NCBI GenBank assembly: GCA_964498765.1
Contig: CAZCIU010000042.1
Coordinates: 1 to 24,494 of the forward strand
Direction of reading: 5' to 3'
DNA from: UPXZ01 sp964498765
Lineage (GTDB): Bacteria > Bacteroidota > Bacteroidia > Bacteroidales > Paludibacteraceae
DNA: 24,494 nucleotides
Positions 9,345 to 16,818 of this stretch are shown one piece after another. The notes under the pieces are model-generated. The model did no database searches and had not been told where the DNA came from. It saw only the letters and a program-made list of their open reading frames with translations. Position 1 is the stretch's first letter; every line of letters begins with the position of its first letter. A program made the translations under genes and the position numbers.

Positions 9345-10928
9345 TTATTTCACAAATTTCGCAATCATTTCTCCTTTATCGGTAGTAAATTTTACCAAAT
9401 AAACTCCTGTACGCAATGGACTAATTTTCAGCGCATTGCTGGGAGTAGAAAGCATACATCTTCCTGCAGCATCAAAAATCACAATTTCTTTCACTTCTGA
9501 TGAGGCCGTAAGTTGCGATTTATCACCGGAAATATAAAAATCCACATCCACAGCGTTCACATTTCCCATGGAAGTCAAAATTTGAAAAACGGCTTGAGCG
9601 CTCAAATCTTCAATAGAAGAATAACTGAATGCAGCTTCTGTTCCCAATTCTGTTGAATTTGCCAGATTTGTCCAGTTCAGAAATTTACCTGTACTTGTCG
9701 GTTCGGCAACTAAAGAAACGGTGTTTTTCTGGGAGCGCAGAACAGTTTGTTCAGCTTCAAATTCAGTCGATTCGCTAAAAATAAACGCACCGTTAGCATA
9801 TCCAGTAGCAGTTTTGTCTTTTTTGATTTTTGCGGTTCCCCACTCGGCTTTATTCGATGAAACTGAAATAGTTTTCATTTCCGTAGGGATAAAAATAAAA
9901 GTTGAACCTTTTCCGCCTGTAACGTCAGCAGTGCCGTTTTTATAAAGAATTAATTCCGCAGTGGCTCCATCAGCATTGATGCGACCTGCATTCAAAACTG
10001 CAGGCTCTTTCGGGTCGATGTAGTATGCATCAGGCATCATATTCGTGTCGAGCGTATTGGATTTTCTCAGCACAAAAGCATTTCCAGTTTCATTTAGCAA
10101 AAAACGCTGTTGTGCGTTATTTGAAGCCGGATAAGCTAATTTCAAACCCGTGCCTTTATTTACAAAAAAACAGTTATTTGCATCGCCTTCCAAACGCCAA
10201 AGTGACACGTCCGGGTCATCAAAAGTAGCGTTTTCATGCTTTGTATTCGAGGCTCCTTTGCCAATCCATCGGTTGTTTGCCGTTTCAAAATAAGCAATTA
10301 CGTTGTTCTTGTTTACATTTCCACTCGATGCGTAAAAAGGATTTAATTTGTACCAAACTGGCGCATCTGCAGTTGAGAATTTCACATTTTGAGTTCCTAC
10401 AGTCACAACTGGTTCGGGATCAGGTTCTGTCACATTATCAGCAGCCAGAATTGTTTCACTGATACGAAACCATTGCGACGTTTTAAAATTATTCAGCGGA
10501 ACCAACGAAACTGCCTGATTGTAATTCATCGACCAGTTTTTAGTCGGAAAATTCACTGAAAAAATATTATAATAGCCTTCTTTTCCATCCACAGGAACGA
10601 TTTTCCACTGCTGAGTGGCAGCTTCGCTCGCTGTTTGCATTTGAAATAAATTCAAAATATCGGTATCAATATTGTCAATCGTTAAGCCGGAAGAAATATT
10701 ACTGATAACGTAGGCATCGCCCACAGGCTGAATTTTCCATTTTTGAGTAGTAGTTTCAGCATTCGGAGCAGCAAAACGAATAAGTGCAAGTTCATCATTT
10801 GTTTCCTGATTTGCAAGGCAAAGTCCTTCTTTTGTTTGGATATAATACTCTTTAGAAGCATCCCATTGTGCAAATCCTGCCATTGGCAAAGTCATTATTG
10901 CCAAAAATAAATATAGTATCTGTTTCAT
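9345..10928 (-). CDS. Secreted RICIN-like lectin-fold protein with T9SS C-terminal sorting domain
   Basis: A 527-residue exported protein with signal peptide (cleavage near GFAQ|W). Residues about 22-155 are ricin-B/beta-trefoil-like: YYIQTKEGLCLA, then QxW-type motifs TQKWKIQP and TQQWKIVP, and SQWFRIS. A second similar segment (about 190-345) is likely. A beta-rich region follows, and residues about 455-527 form a Por/T9SS type A sorting domain ending PLRTGVYLVKFTTDKGEMIA then KFVK. It should cross the outer membrane by T9SS and bind a glycan, possibly the substrate of the sulfatase encoded 13 bp upstream on the same strand. No catalytic domain was recognised. Confidence 0.8.
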   Translation of the reverse strand: MKQILYLFLAIMTLPMAGFAQWDASKEYYIQTKEGLCLANQETNDELALIRFAAPNAETTTQKWKIQPVGDAYVISNISSGLTIDNIDTDILNLFQMQTASEAATQQWKIVPVDGKEGYYNIFSVNFPTKNWSMNYNQAVSLVPLNNFKTSQWFRISETILAADNVTEPDPEPVVTVGTQNVKFSTADAPVWYKLNPFYASSGNVNKNNVIAYFETANNRWIGKGASNTKHENATFDDPDVSLWRLEGDANNCFFVNKGTGLKLAYPASNNAQQRFLLNETGNAFVLRKSNTLDTNMMPDAYYIDPKEPAVLNAGRINADGATAELILYKNGTADVTGGKGSTFIFIPTEMKTISVSSNKAEWGTAKIKKDKTATGYANGAFIFSESTEFEAEQTVLRSQKNTVSLVAEPTSTGKFLNWTNLANSTELGTEAAFSYSSIEDLSAQAVFQILTSMGNVNAVDVDFYISGDKSQLTASSEVKEIVIFDAAGRCMLSTPSNALKISPLRTGVYLVKFTTDKGEMIAKFVK

Positions 10929-10941
10929 CTTTTTTTATTTT

Positions 10942-12258
10942 TTAATATCCACAAATACCATTATTTATATTATTTCCACAGTGTTGAATCAGCTTAACTC
11001 GCAATTTCAAGAACATATTCGGATCATTTGCTGCAATATTCGTCCGTTCCTGCGGATCAAGTAGTAGATTGTACATATCATATTGCTGAGCTGACGTATT
11101 GTATCTTACTTTGAAACCGGTATTGCTAACAATGGCCGGACCTTGATACGAAGAATAAACAATGTAACGTTCAGGCAACACTTCTCCTTCCATCAGATTT
11201 TTCCAGAATGACGTTCCGTCTTTCTGATAAGTATCGGAAAGCTGCACTCCAAGCATTTCAGCAAAAGTTGGTATCAAATCATAATGCGCCACAAATTCAT
11301 TGGAACGAACTGCTCCCGGCACAATACCAGGCAAGTAAATTGCCATCGGCACGCGAGGTCCACCTTCGCTATTCTGACGTTTGAAACCACGCAATGAGCC
11401 ATTTCCGTTGAAAACATCACCATGTTTATCGGAATAATATACATTGTCCCAGTCGTTGTATTGTCCCCAAGGTTTGCTTACTCTTCCGGCTTGTGAATAG
11501 TAAATTTCGTGTCCGTTGTCAGAAGTAAAAATCAAAATGGTGTTATCCTCAATTCCCTGAACTACCAGTTCGTCCATAATCATTCCTACCACGCTATCCA
11601 GGCGAATAACCATTGAAGCGTATTCTTTCTCAATTTGTGTCAAATTAGGATTGTCTTTAACTTGCGGACTGACTGATGGAATCATCACAGGTCCGTGAGG
11701 CAACAAAGTTGGATGATAAAGAAAAAACGGCTTATCCTTATTGGTTTGGATAAAAGATTTGATTTTTTCGTCGAATAAATCTTGCGAATATTGCTTTTTG
11801 CCGGTCATATCCCAGCGATGATCGTAAGTAGCTTGCGTTTCACCTTCGCGTGTTTTAGCACAGTCGGTACGGGTATTTCCGTCAATCATCACGATATTTC
11901 CATCTTCAAATAAGAATGGCGGGTAAAATCCGTGGCATCCCACGTGATCCAAATAACCATAATAATGATCCCAGCCGTGACGTGTCATCTGACTACGTGT
12001 TACAGTCCAGCCGTATTCCAGTTTTCCGATTTGTCCGGTTGCGTATCCGGCTTGTTTGAAAACTTGTGGTAAGTAATAATCGCCTGCTGGCAATTGTCTG
12101 TCGTTTGCGTCAATACGAGCTTCAATTTCAGAAACTTTAGCTTCTGTAGCCGATGCTTTGTCTATTAATAGCTGACCACCGCCACTCACACGGATTTTTT
12201 CCTTACGAACGTCGCTATAACCTGTAAGAAGTGATGCACGAGCTGCGGCAGAAACCAT
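10942..12258 (-). CDS. Sulfatase, main (C-terminal) fragment
   Basis: 438 residues from the ATG at 12258; the frame is open back to 12288, right after an in-frame TAA that separates it from its N-terminus. With the piece ending at 12289 it makes a normal 516-codon S1-family sulfatase. It contains the modification site SAAARASLLTG (S-x-A-x-R, the Ser-type site that anaerobic maturases convert to formylglycine), the LLPHGPV histidine and the second metal site TSDNGHE. The ATG at 12258 is two codons before the active Ser, so a protein begun there lacks the first metal ligands (ADD) and should be inactive. The intact enzyme would hydrolyse sulfate esters on glycans outside the cytoplasm. Its pair is the RICIN-like T9SS protein gene 13 bp downstream. 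Confidence 0.85.
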   Translation of the reverse strand: MVSAAARASLLTGYSDVRKEKIRVSGGGQLLIDKASATEAKVSEIEARIDANDRQLPAGDYYLPQVFKQAGYATGQIGKLEYGWTVTRSQMTRHGWDHYYGYLDHVGCHGFYPPFLFEDGNIVMIDGNTRTDCAKTREGETQATYDHRWDMTGKKQYSQDLFDEKIKSFIQTNKDKPFFLYHPTLLPHGPVMIPSVSPQVKDNPNLTQIEKEYASMVIRLDSVVGMIMDELVVQGIEDNTILIFTSDNGHEIYYSQAGRVSKPWGQYNDWDNVYYSDKHGDVFNGNGSLRGFKRQNSEGGPRVPMAIYLPGIVPGAVRSNEFVAHYDLIPTFAEMLGVQLSDTYQKDGTSFWKNLMEGEVLPERYIVYSSYQGPAIVSNTGFKVRYNTSAQQYDMYNLLLDPQERTNIAANDPNMFLKLRVKLIQHCGNNINNGICGY

Positions 12259-12288
12259 TCCGCCATAAGCGTGAGTAAATTGAGTGCC

Positions 12289-12492
12289 TTACCTGAAAAG
12301 TTTGTCGATATTGGGCGTCATATACTCTTTTTGTCCCATGCAGGAGAGTAATCCCATTCCCAAATCGTCGGCATAGATGAGGATGACATTCGGTTTTTCG
12401 AGCTGCTTAGCTTCAGTGGTTTGTGCTTGAACTGCAGGTGCGATACCGACACAGCATCCTACTCCGAGTAATAGTTGAGTAGATTTTTTCAT
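12289..12492 (-). CDS. Sulfatase, N-terminal fragment
   Basis: 67 residues: a signal peptide (cleavage near VQAQ|T), then PNVILIYADDLGMG, the first metal-binding motif of S1 sulfatases, then TPNIDKLFR and a TAA stop at 12291-12289. The same reading frame continues GTQFTHAYGGMVSAAAR, exactly the expected next part of a sulfatase. One base change (TAA from GAA, CAA or AAA) therefore explains the break. It has its own plausible promoter at 12529-12560. Confidence 0.8.
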   Translation of the reverse strand: MKKSTQLLLGVGCCVGIAPAVQAQTTEAKQLEKPNVILIYADDLGMGLLSCMGQKEYMTPNIDKLFR

Positions 12493-12528
12493 GTAATGTG
12501 ATTTTAGTTATAAATAAAAATGAAAGCA

Positions 12529-12560
12529 CAAATTTACAGAATTTATTTCGAGTAATGCAA
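12529..12560 (-). promoter_or_regulatory. Candidate promoter of the sulfatase operon
   Basis: On the minus strand TAAATTTG (12536-12529) fits the Bacteroidota -7/-10 consensus TAnnTTTG, with a TTG at 12560-12558 about 21 bp upstream. It would give a leader of roughly 30 nt before the ATG at 12492. Confidence 0.5.
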
Positions 12561-12605
12561 CAAAAATCATAGAATTAGCTTTTCATTCTGTTAAAAGTGA
12601 TTTGT

Positions 12606-12632
12606 AAAAAAATAACGCCGAAAAATTCCGGC
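12606..12632 (-). terminator. Terminator after the blaR1-tonB locus
   Basis: On the minus strand GCCG (12632-12629) and CGGC (12620-12617) flank an 8-nt loop that can partly pair. The stem is followed by GTTATTTTTTT, a good U-tract. It lies 47 bp past the stop codon at 12679. Confidence 0.6.
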
Positions 12633-12678
12633 TTTATCTTGTACTAAACTAAAACTATTAACAAGTAGAGAGAAAATT

Positions 12679-13665
12679 TTATTGAAGTTTGAATTGGACT
12701 GGCATCACATAATTAACTTTTACGTTCTTTCCCTTATCTTTGCCGGGCGTCCATCTTGGCATGGCTTGAATCACTCGTAAAGCTTCTTTTTCCAGTGCTT
12801 TTTCTCCGGCTTTAATATCTTCAGCTGTAACTTCTTTTTGTTTTCCATCTTTTTTACCACCTTTTCCATATCCTACAACAACCAATCCCGGTTCAGGTGA
12901 AGTAAATTTTGTATTCAGGATTTTAGCGTCTGAAATATTTCCATTTTCATCAATGATGTATCCAACTGAGATTCGCCCCATTGCACCAACTTCCTGAGCG
13001 ATAACTGGAAATTTTATGTTCTGACCTAACCAACGATACAAAGCTTGTTCACCTCCGGGAAACGCAGGCGGTGTGTCAACGACATCGTAAACTTTATTAT
13101 TATCTTTTCCTTCATGTACTGATAGAGCTATAACTTCCGCATTTTTCCCTTCGCTCCAATCCATGCCTTTTTGAATTTCCAATTCATCGTTCGTTAAAAT
13201 AACAACTCCATCTTTTGCTTCCTCACCATATCTTTTCACAGCTTCCTCTCCTGGAAAAATGAGAGCATGCTTATATTGACTTTTGTCTAGTATATCAAAT
13301 TCTGTTTTTGAAATCTTTTTTCCTTCAACAATGTACAAGGATGGTTTTGGAAGGGGTTTATCGGGGATAAATCGTTTTTGGGCTTCCAAATTACCGGCTT
13401 CTGTCAATTTAAACTGTATAGGAAGTGTATAGCGCACATTTACGGCTTTTCCTCCTTGCTTGCCCGGGATCCATATTGGCATAGAATTTACAACCCGAAC
13501 CGCTTCTGCATCCAACAACGGATCCACCCCACGTACTACTCTTGGATTGATGACTTTTCCCGTCGCTGCAACAACAAATTGTAAGGTTACACGTCCTTGA
13601 ATTTTCTTAGCCTGCGCTTCAACCGGATATGGATATTTTATATTTTCACTCAGCCAATTATACAA
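12679..13665 (-). CDS. C-terminal part of the BlaR1-TonB fusion: two TonB_C domains
   Basis: 328 codons from a TTG at 13665 that is probably not a real start. This is the continuation of the BlaR1-like protein ending at 13650, in the next frame. Domain 1 (1-88: YNWLSENIKYP..., MPIWIPGKQGG, LPIQFKL) is a TonB C-terminal domain that lacks its beginning ETPPAFAGGEM, which lies in the upstream frame. Residues about 110-155 (LYIVEGKKISK...KRYGEEAKDGVVILT) resemble a receptor-plug-like repeat. Domain 2 (about 193-328, from ETPPAFPGGEQALYRWL to VMPVQFKLQ) is a second TonB_C with an insertion of about 35 residues holding VVVGYGKGGKKDGK. It should lie in the periplasm. Energy-transducing function is unproven for such fusions. 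Confidence 0.8.
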   Translation of the reverse strand: MYNWLSENIKYPYPVEAQAKKIQGRVTLQFVVAATGKVINPRVVRGVDPLLDAEAVRVVNSMPIWIPGKQGGKAVNVRYTLPIQFKLTEAGNLEAQKRFIPDKPLPKPSLYIVEGKKISKTEFDILDKSQYKHALIFPGEEAVKRYGEEAKDGVVILTNDELEIQKGMDWSEGKNAEVIALSVHEGKDNNKVYDVVDTPPAFPGGEQALYRWLGQNIKFPVIAQEVGAMGRISVGYIIDENGNISDAKILNTKFTSPEPGLVVVGYGKGGKKDGKQKEVTAEDIKAGEKALEKEALRVIQAMPRWTPGKDKGKNVKVNYVMPVQFKLQ

Positions 13666-14750
13666 TTCATTTCTCCTCCAGCGAAAGCTGGAGGAGTTTC
13701 CACCACCTCAAAAACAATCATGTCTTTGTCACTCAGATTAGTGGGGCTTTGCACTTCATTATCTTTTGTCTTTACGGGCTTCGTAAATTCAATTATCTTT
13801 TTCTGTTGTTGAAGTTCAGTATCTGTATAAGTCAAACTTGCATTTTCAGGAATAACTACATTTTCCACAAAGTTTTTTGTGGCAGCTACCATGTCTTGCA
13901 TATTACTTGCAACAAGCATTACAAGGACAATTGGGATAATCAAAGCATATTTCAATAATCCCATTTTTCTGGTTTTTTTTGAATTCATCATTTTAATTCG
14001 CTTTTTTATTGGTGAAACATTAAATTGATTGCCCAACTTACTATCTGCAGGTTCGTAAGTAAGACTTAACAAATGATATTGGTATTTTTTGGGTTCAAAA
14101 CCCGATTTTATTACATGATTATCAGCCAGAAATTCCAGATTGTAGCGTATTTCGCGTTCCAGAAGCCAGGCAGCCGGATTGAACCAGCACAGCAAAGTCT
14201 GAATTTGTCCTACAATTACGTCGATGGAATGCCATTGACGTGCGTGTGTCTGTTCGTGAGCCAGAATTTCGGCCGTTTCTGCATGATCGTGCAAAAGTGG
14301 ATTGATAAAAATCCATTGAAAAAATGAGAATGGCGTCAGTTTTTCGTTCATCCGAATAATCGGTACACCTTGCAATTCTTCTTTTTTGCCTTGCAATCTT
14401 CTTTTAATTATGGAAAAAAGCTGAATGCAAATCCGCACAAACATCAGCAAAGACACAAATCCAAACGCAGCCCAAAGCACATTTTCAAGAGTAAAAATGC
14501 TTGTTTTTACAGTTTCTGTTGGTGTGAAAACAAACTCATCCATCTTGATGGCTGCAATGGCGGTCATGATTGGCTCTTGCTTCCGTATCCATCCTTCTAC
14601 CGAAATCAGCGGATAAACAAATGAAAACAAAACACTTACGAGCAAGTACACTCGTCGCAACATCCAAAACGTATCCCGCTGAAACAGCAACTTGTAGCAC
14701 AAGTAAAAGAGGATAAGGGATAAATTGACTTTAATTATGTAAATTTCCAT
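13650..14750 (-). CDS. blaR1: BlaR1-type M56 membrane metallopeptidase, frameshifted before its TonB_C domains
   Basis: 366 residues. Hydrophobic segments lie at about 5-22, 34-50, 90-112 and 266-283. The cytoplasmic loop carries the zinc motif HEQTH (165-169) with the third ligand probably Glu206 (LEFLADNH), as in BlaR1/MecR1 sensors that cleave BlaI-type repressors. After the last membrane segment comes a linker, then VVETPPAFAGGEMNCIIG and a stop. The second copy of this motif downstream reads ETPPAFPGGEQALYRWL, so one base is missing near 13665 and the true protein should run on to 12679 (about 690 residues). No penicillin-binding sensor domain is present; the TonB_C domains take its place, so the signal is probably not a beta-lactam. 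It lies 84 bp after blaI. Confidence 0.85.
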   Translation of the reverse strand: MEIYIIKVNLSLILFYLCYKLLFQRDTFWMLRRVYLLVSVLFSFVYPLISVEGWIRKQEPIMTAIAAIKMDEFVFTPTETVKTSIFTLENVLWAAFGFVSLLMFVRICIQLFSIIKRRLQGKKEELQGVPIIRMNEKLTPFSFFQWIFINPLLHDHAETAEILAHEQTHARQWHSIDVIVGQIQTLLCWFNPAAWLLEREIRYNLEFLADNHVIKSGFEPKKYQYHLLSLTYEPADSKLGNQFNVSPIKKRIKMMNSKKTRKMGLLKYALIIPIVLVMLVASNMQDMVAATKNFVENVVIPENASLTYTDTELQQQKKIIEFTKPVKTKDNEVQSPTNLSDKDMIVFEVVETPPAFAGGEMNCIIG

Positions 14751-14834
14751 GATGTTAGGTTCAATGTTTGTAAAGTTGAAAGTTTTTAAAGATCTAAATG
14801 TCTAAAGAGAAATCTTAAACGATTTCTTCTATCA

Positions 14835-15191
14835 TTACTTTTTCTCTATCAACTTAATAATTTCCTGAAGTTCTTCGGCAGAAATTTTCTTTTCTTCGGC
14901 GAAAAAGCTGACCAATTCTTTGTACGAATTTTCAAAATAATTTTTCACTACATTGGACATAAATTTCTTTTTGTAATCTTCTTCGCGGATTACGGCCGAA
15001 TACTGATACGTATTTCCAAATCGCTTGCCTTTTACGTAGCCTTTTCGTTCCAGATTTTTCACAATGGAAGCCACCGTAGTGTAAGGAGGATGCGGCTCGT
15101 CCATTTCTCCAATAAAATCTTTGATAAAACCCGGCTCATTCTGCCAGATAATCAACATAAGTTCTTCTTCCTGATGCGTTAGTTTTTCCAT
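14835..15191 (-). CDS. blaI: BlaI/MecI-family transcriptional repressor
   Basis: 118 residues from the ATG at 15191 (MEKLTHQEEELM, the usual family start); the frame is open to a TTG at 15200, which is less likely. The N-terminal winged helix (about 4-75) contains the recognition region PPYTTVASIVKNLERKGYV and the wing GNTYQYSAV. The C-terminal helices (about 78-118) provide dimerisation. Such repressors bind operator dyads as dimers and are cut by the BlaR1-type protease, which is encoded next. Probable target sites are the two TACGAA-N3-TTCGTA dyads, one in its own promoter and one in front of the TPR gene, so it should autoregulate. Confidence 0.92.
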   Translation of the reverse strand: MEKLTHQEEELMLIIWQNEPGFIKDFIGEMDEPHPPYTTVASIVKNLERKGYVKGKRFGNTYQYSAVIREEDYKKKFMSNVVKNYFENSYKELVSFFAEEKKISAEELQEIIKLIEKK

Positions 15192-15253
15192 AATTTTCAA
15201 TGTCTTTATTCTCGTGAATTTTGTGTAGCTATCAATCTATTACGAAAACATCG

Positions 15254-15283
15254 CAAATCTACGAATTATTCGTAATTAAACAA
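15254..15283 (-). promoter_or_regulatory. blaI promoter with overlapping BlaI-type operator
   Basis: On the minus strand TTG (15283-15281), a 19-bp spacer and TAGATTTG (15261-15254) match the Bacteroidota promoter consensus. The perfect dyad TACGAATTATTCGTA (15260-15274) fills most of the spacer and overlaps the -10 box by two bases, an ideal repression site. A further half-site TACGAA lies at 15241-15246, near the expected transcription start. Confidence 0.8.
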
Positions 15284-15305
15284 TGTTAATAATACACAAT
15301 TAACT

Positions 15306-16628
15306 TTATTTAACTTTCGAGTTGTTTGGTGTTTGTAGTTTTTTCTCCAATCTTTCCAGATTTCGCTTTGCTATCTTGCTGTAGCTATGCTCTTCAGGAT
15401 CAGGCTCTAGCTCCAGCATTCGCCGATAGAAACGAATGGCATTTTTATAATCTTCCAAGCCTTCATAAGCCATTGCGGAATTGATTGTGGCAAATTTATT
15501 TTCGTTATCCAAATCCAATACTTGCTGATAATAGCCGATTGTCTTATTAAGTCTCTCGTTTTTCTCCAATCTGTTATTTCGCATTGTGAAATTTCCAATT
15601 CTATTCAAAACCTGCACCAGCTGCACCGTATCCGGTTTTATCAATTGATATGCTTCCTGAAAATAAAGAAGCGCAGGTTCCCAATGCCCCATATTATCAT
15701 AACATTTGGCGATATAATACTTAAATGCATACGATCCGCCGTTCACAATCGAATCGGCACGCATAAAATACGGTATAGCATCCGATGGGTAATTTTCATC
15801 CAGAAAAAAGTGCGACATTCCGGCAAAATAGTTCTGATTTTGATCAAAAGGCGCCTTCATCCTCTCCAACTTATTATACTGATCTACTGCCTGTTTGTAG
15901 TTCTTTGAAAAATAATTGGCCAAAGCATTTAGATGCAAAACTTCGCTATTCGCAGCATCAAAGTTTTTCAGGTAATTATCAGTCAAAACCAGCATCTGCG
16001 GAATGGAATCAATCGCCATATACAAATTTGACAACTGAATAAGGGTGGAAAGTTCGGAAGGATCAGTTGCTAAATAATTCCTCAAAACTGCCGCTGATTC
16101 TTTCGTGAACTTCATTGCTGCGAGGTTGCGTGCTTTCAGACGAACGGCTTGCGACAAATTTATCTGTTGCAAAACCGAATCAGCAATTTCAAGCGAATGC
16201 TCGTATCGCTTAAGCGAATAAGTCAAATCGCCTTTTTGCATCAAAAATGCCGGAAGCGGCTCAATATTAGTGGCATAATTGAGAAATTCCACTACCAATT
16301 CTTTGTTGCCAATGGCTTCAGCAAAATTTGCTAAATCAGAAATTACAGAAATATTTTCTTGATTTTTCTGTAAAATTTCTCGAAGCGTAATTTCTGTTTC
16401 CGTTTTTTTGCCAAGTTGAAACTGCGATTTTGCTTTAATCAATAAAACAGCCGCATCTTCTGTTTCCAAACTATCAACATAGTTAATCAAGTCACTCAGC
16501 ATCAATCGATTTTGAAAGAATTGGATTTTTTGCTCGATTGAATCATTTTCAATAGCAGCATTGATCCAATTGCTCTGTAACATGAAAAAAGCAAGAAAAA
16601 TAACAGATAAAATTCGATACGATTTCAT
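15306..16628 (-). CDS. Exported tetratricopeptide-repeat protein
   Basis: 440 residues with a signal peptide (cleavage near INA|A), followed by helical TPR-like repeats along the whole length. Examples are AFLMQKGDLTYSLKRYEHSL, AFKYYIAKCYDNMGHWEPAL, and near the end FATINSAMAYEGLEDYKNAI followed by FYRRMLELEPD. No enzymatic motif is seen, so it is probably a periplasmic scaffold or adaptor. Its start is preceded by a -10 box and a dyad identical in pattern to the one before blaI, so it is likely controlled by BlaI. The blaI promoter lies in the 114 bp after its stop codon. The actual function is unknown; a stress or envelope role is an inference from the BlaI/BlaR1 link. Confidence 0.82.
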   Translation of the reverse strand: MKSYRILSVIFLAFFMLQSNWINAAIENDSIEQKIQFFQNRLMLSDLINYVDSLETEDAAVLLIKAKSQFQLGKKTETEITLREILQKNQENISVISDLANFAEAIGNKELVVEFLNYATNIEPLPAFLMQKGDLTYSLKRYEHSLEIADSVLQQINLSQAVRLKARNLAAMKFTKESAAVLRNYLATDPSELSTLIQLSNLYMAIDSIPQMLVLTDNYLKNFDAANSEVLHLNALANYFSKNYKQAVDQYNKLERMKAPFDQNQNYFAGMSHFFLDENYPSDAIPYFMRADSIVNGGSYAFKYYIAKCYDNMGHWEPALLYFQEAYQLIKPDTVQLVQVLNRIGNFTMRNNRLEKNERLNKTIGYYQQVLDLDNENKFATINSAMAYEGLEDYKNAIRFYRRMLELEPDPEEHSYSKIAKRNLERLEKKLQTPNNSKVK

Positions 16629-16657
16629 AGGCTCTAAATAAATATTTGTTAGTCAGA

Positions 16658-16678
16658 CAAAATTACGAATTTTTCGTA
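16658..16678 (-). promoter_or_regulatory. TPR-gene promoter with BlaI-type operator
   Basis: On the minus strand TAATTTTG (16665-16658) fits the -10 consensus TAnnTTTG. The perfect dyad TACGAATTTTTCGTA (16664-16678) overlaps it by two bases, exactly as in front of blaI. No clear -33 TTG is at the expected distance. A different dyad, TTTACAA-N6-TTGTAAA, lies further upstream at 16691-16710. Confidence 0.75.
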
Positions 16679-16818
16679 GAAAACACATATTTTACAAGGA
16701 ATTTTGTAAAAAATTTGATTTTACGAATGTCTATTTCCCTCCTATATTGTCTTGGAATAGTGAAGTCTTATAAACAAATTATACATCTAAATTAGTTATA
16801 TGCTAGTCGAAAAAAAAT

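Noticed and set aside
12289..12291. Recoded stop (selenocysteine or pyrrolysine) in the sulfatase
   Set aside because: The codon is TAA, which is not used for either, and it is not at the catalytic position.
13650..13670. Programmed -1 frameshift in blaR1
   Set aside because: No X-XXY-YYZ slippery heptamer or clear downstream pseudoknot is visible; a missing base explains it more simply.
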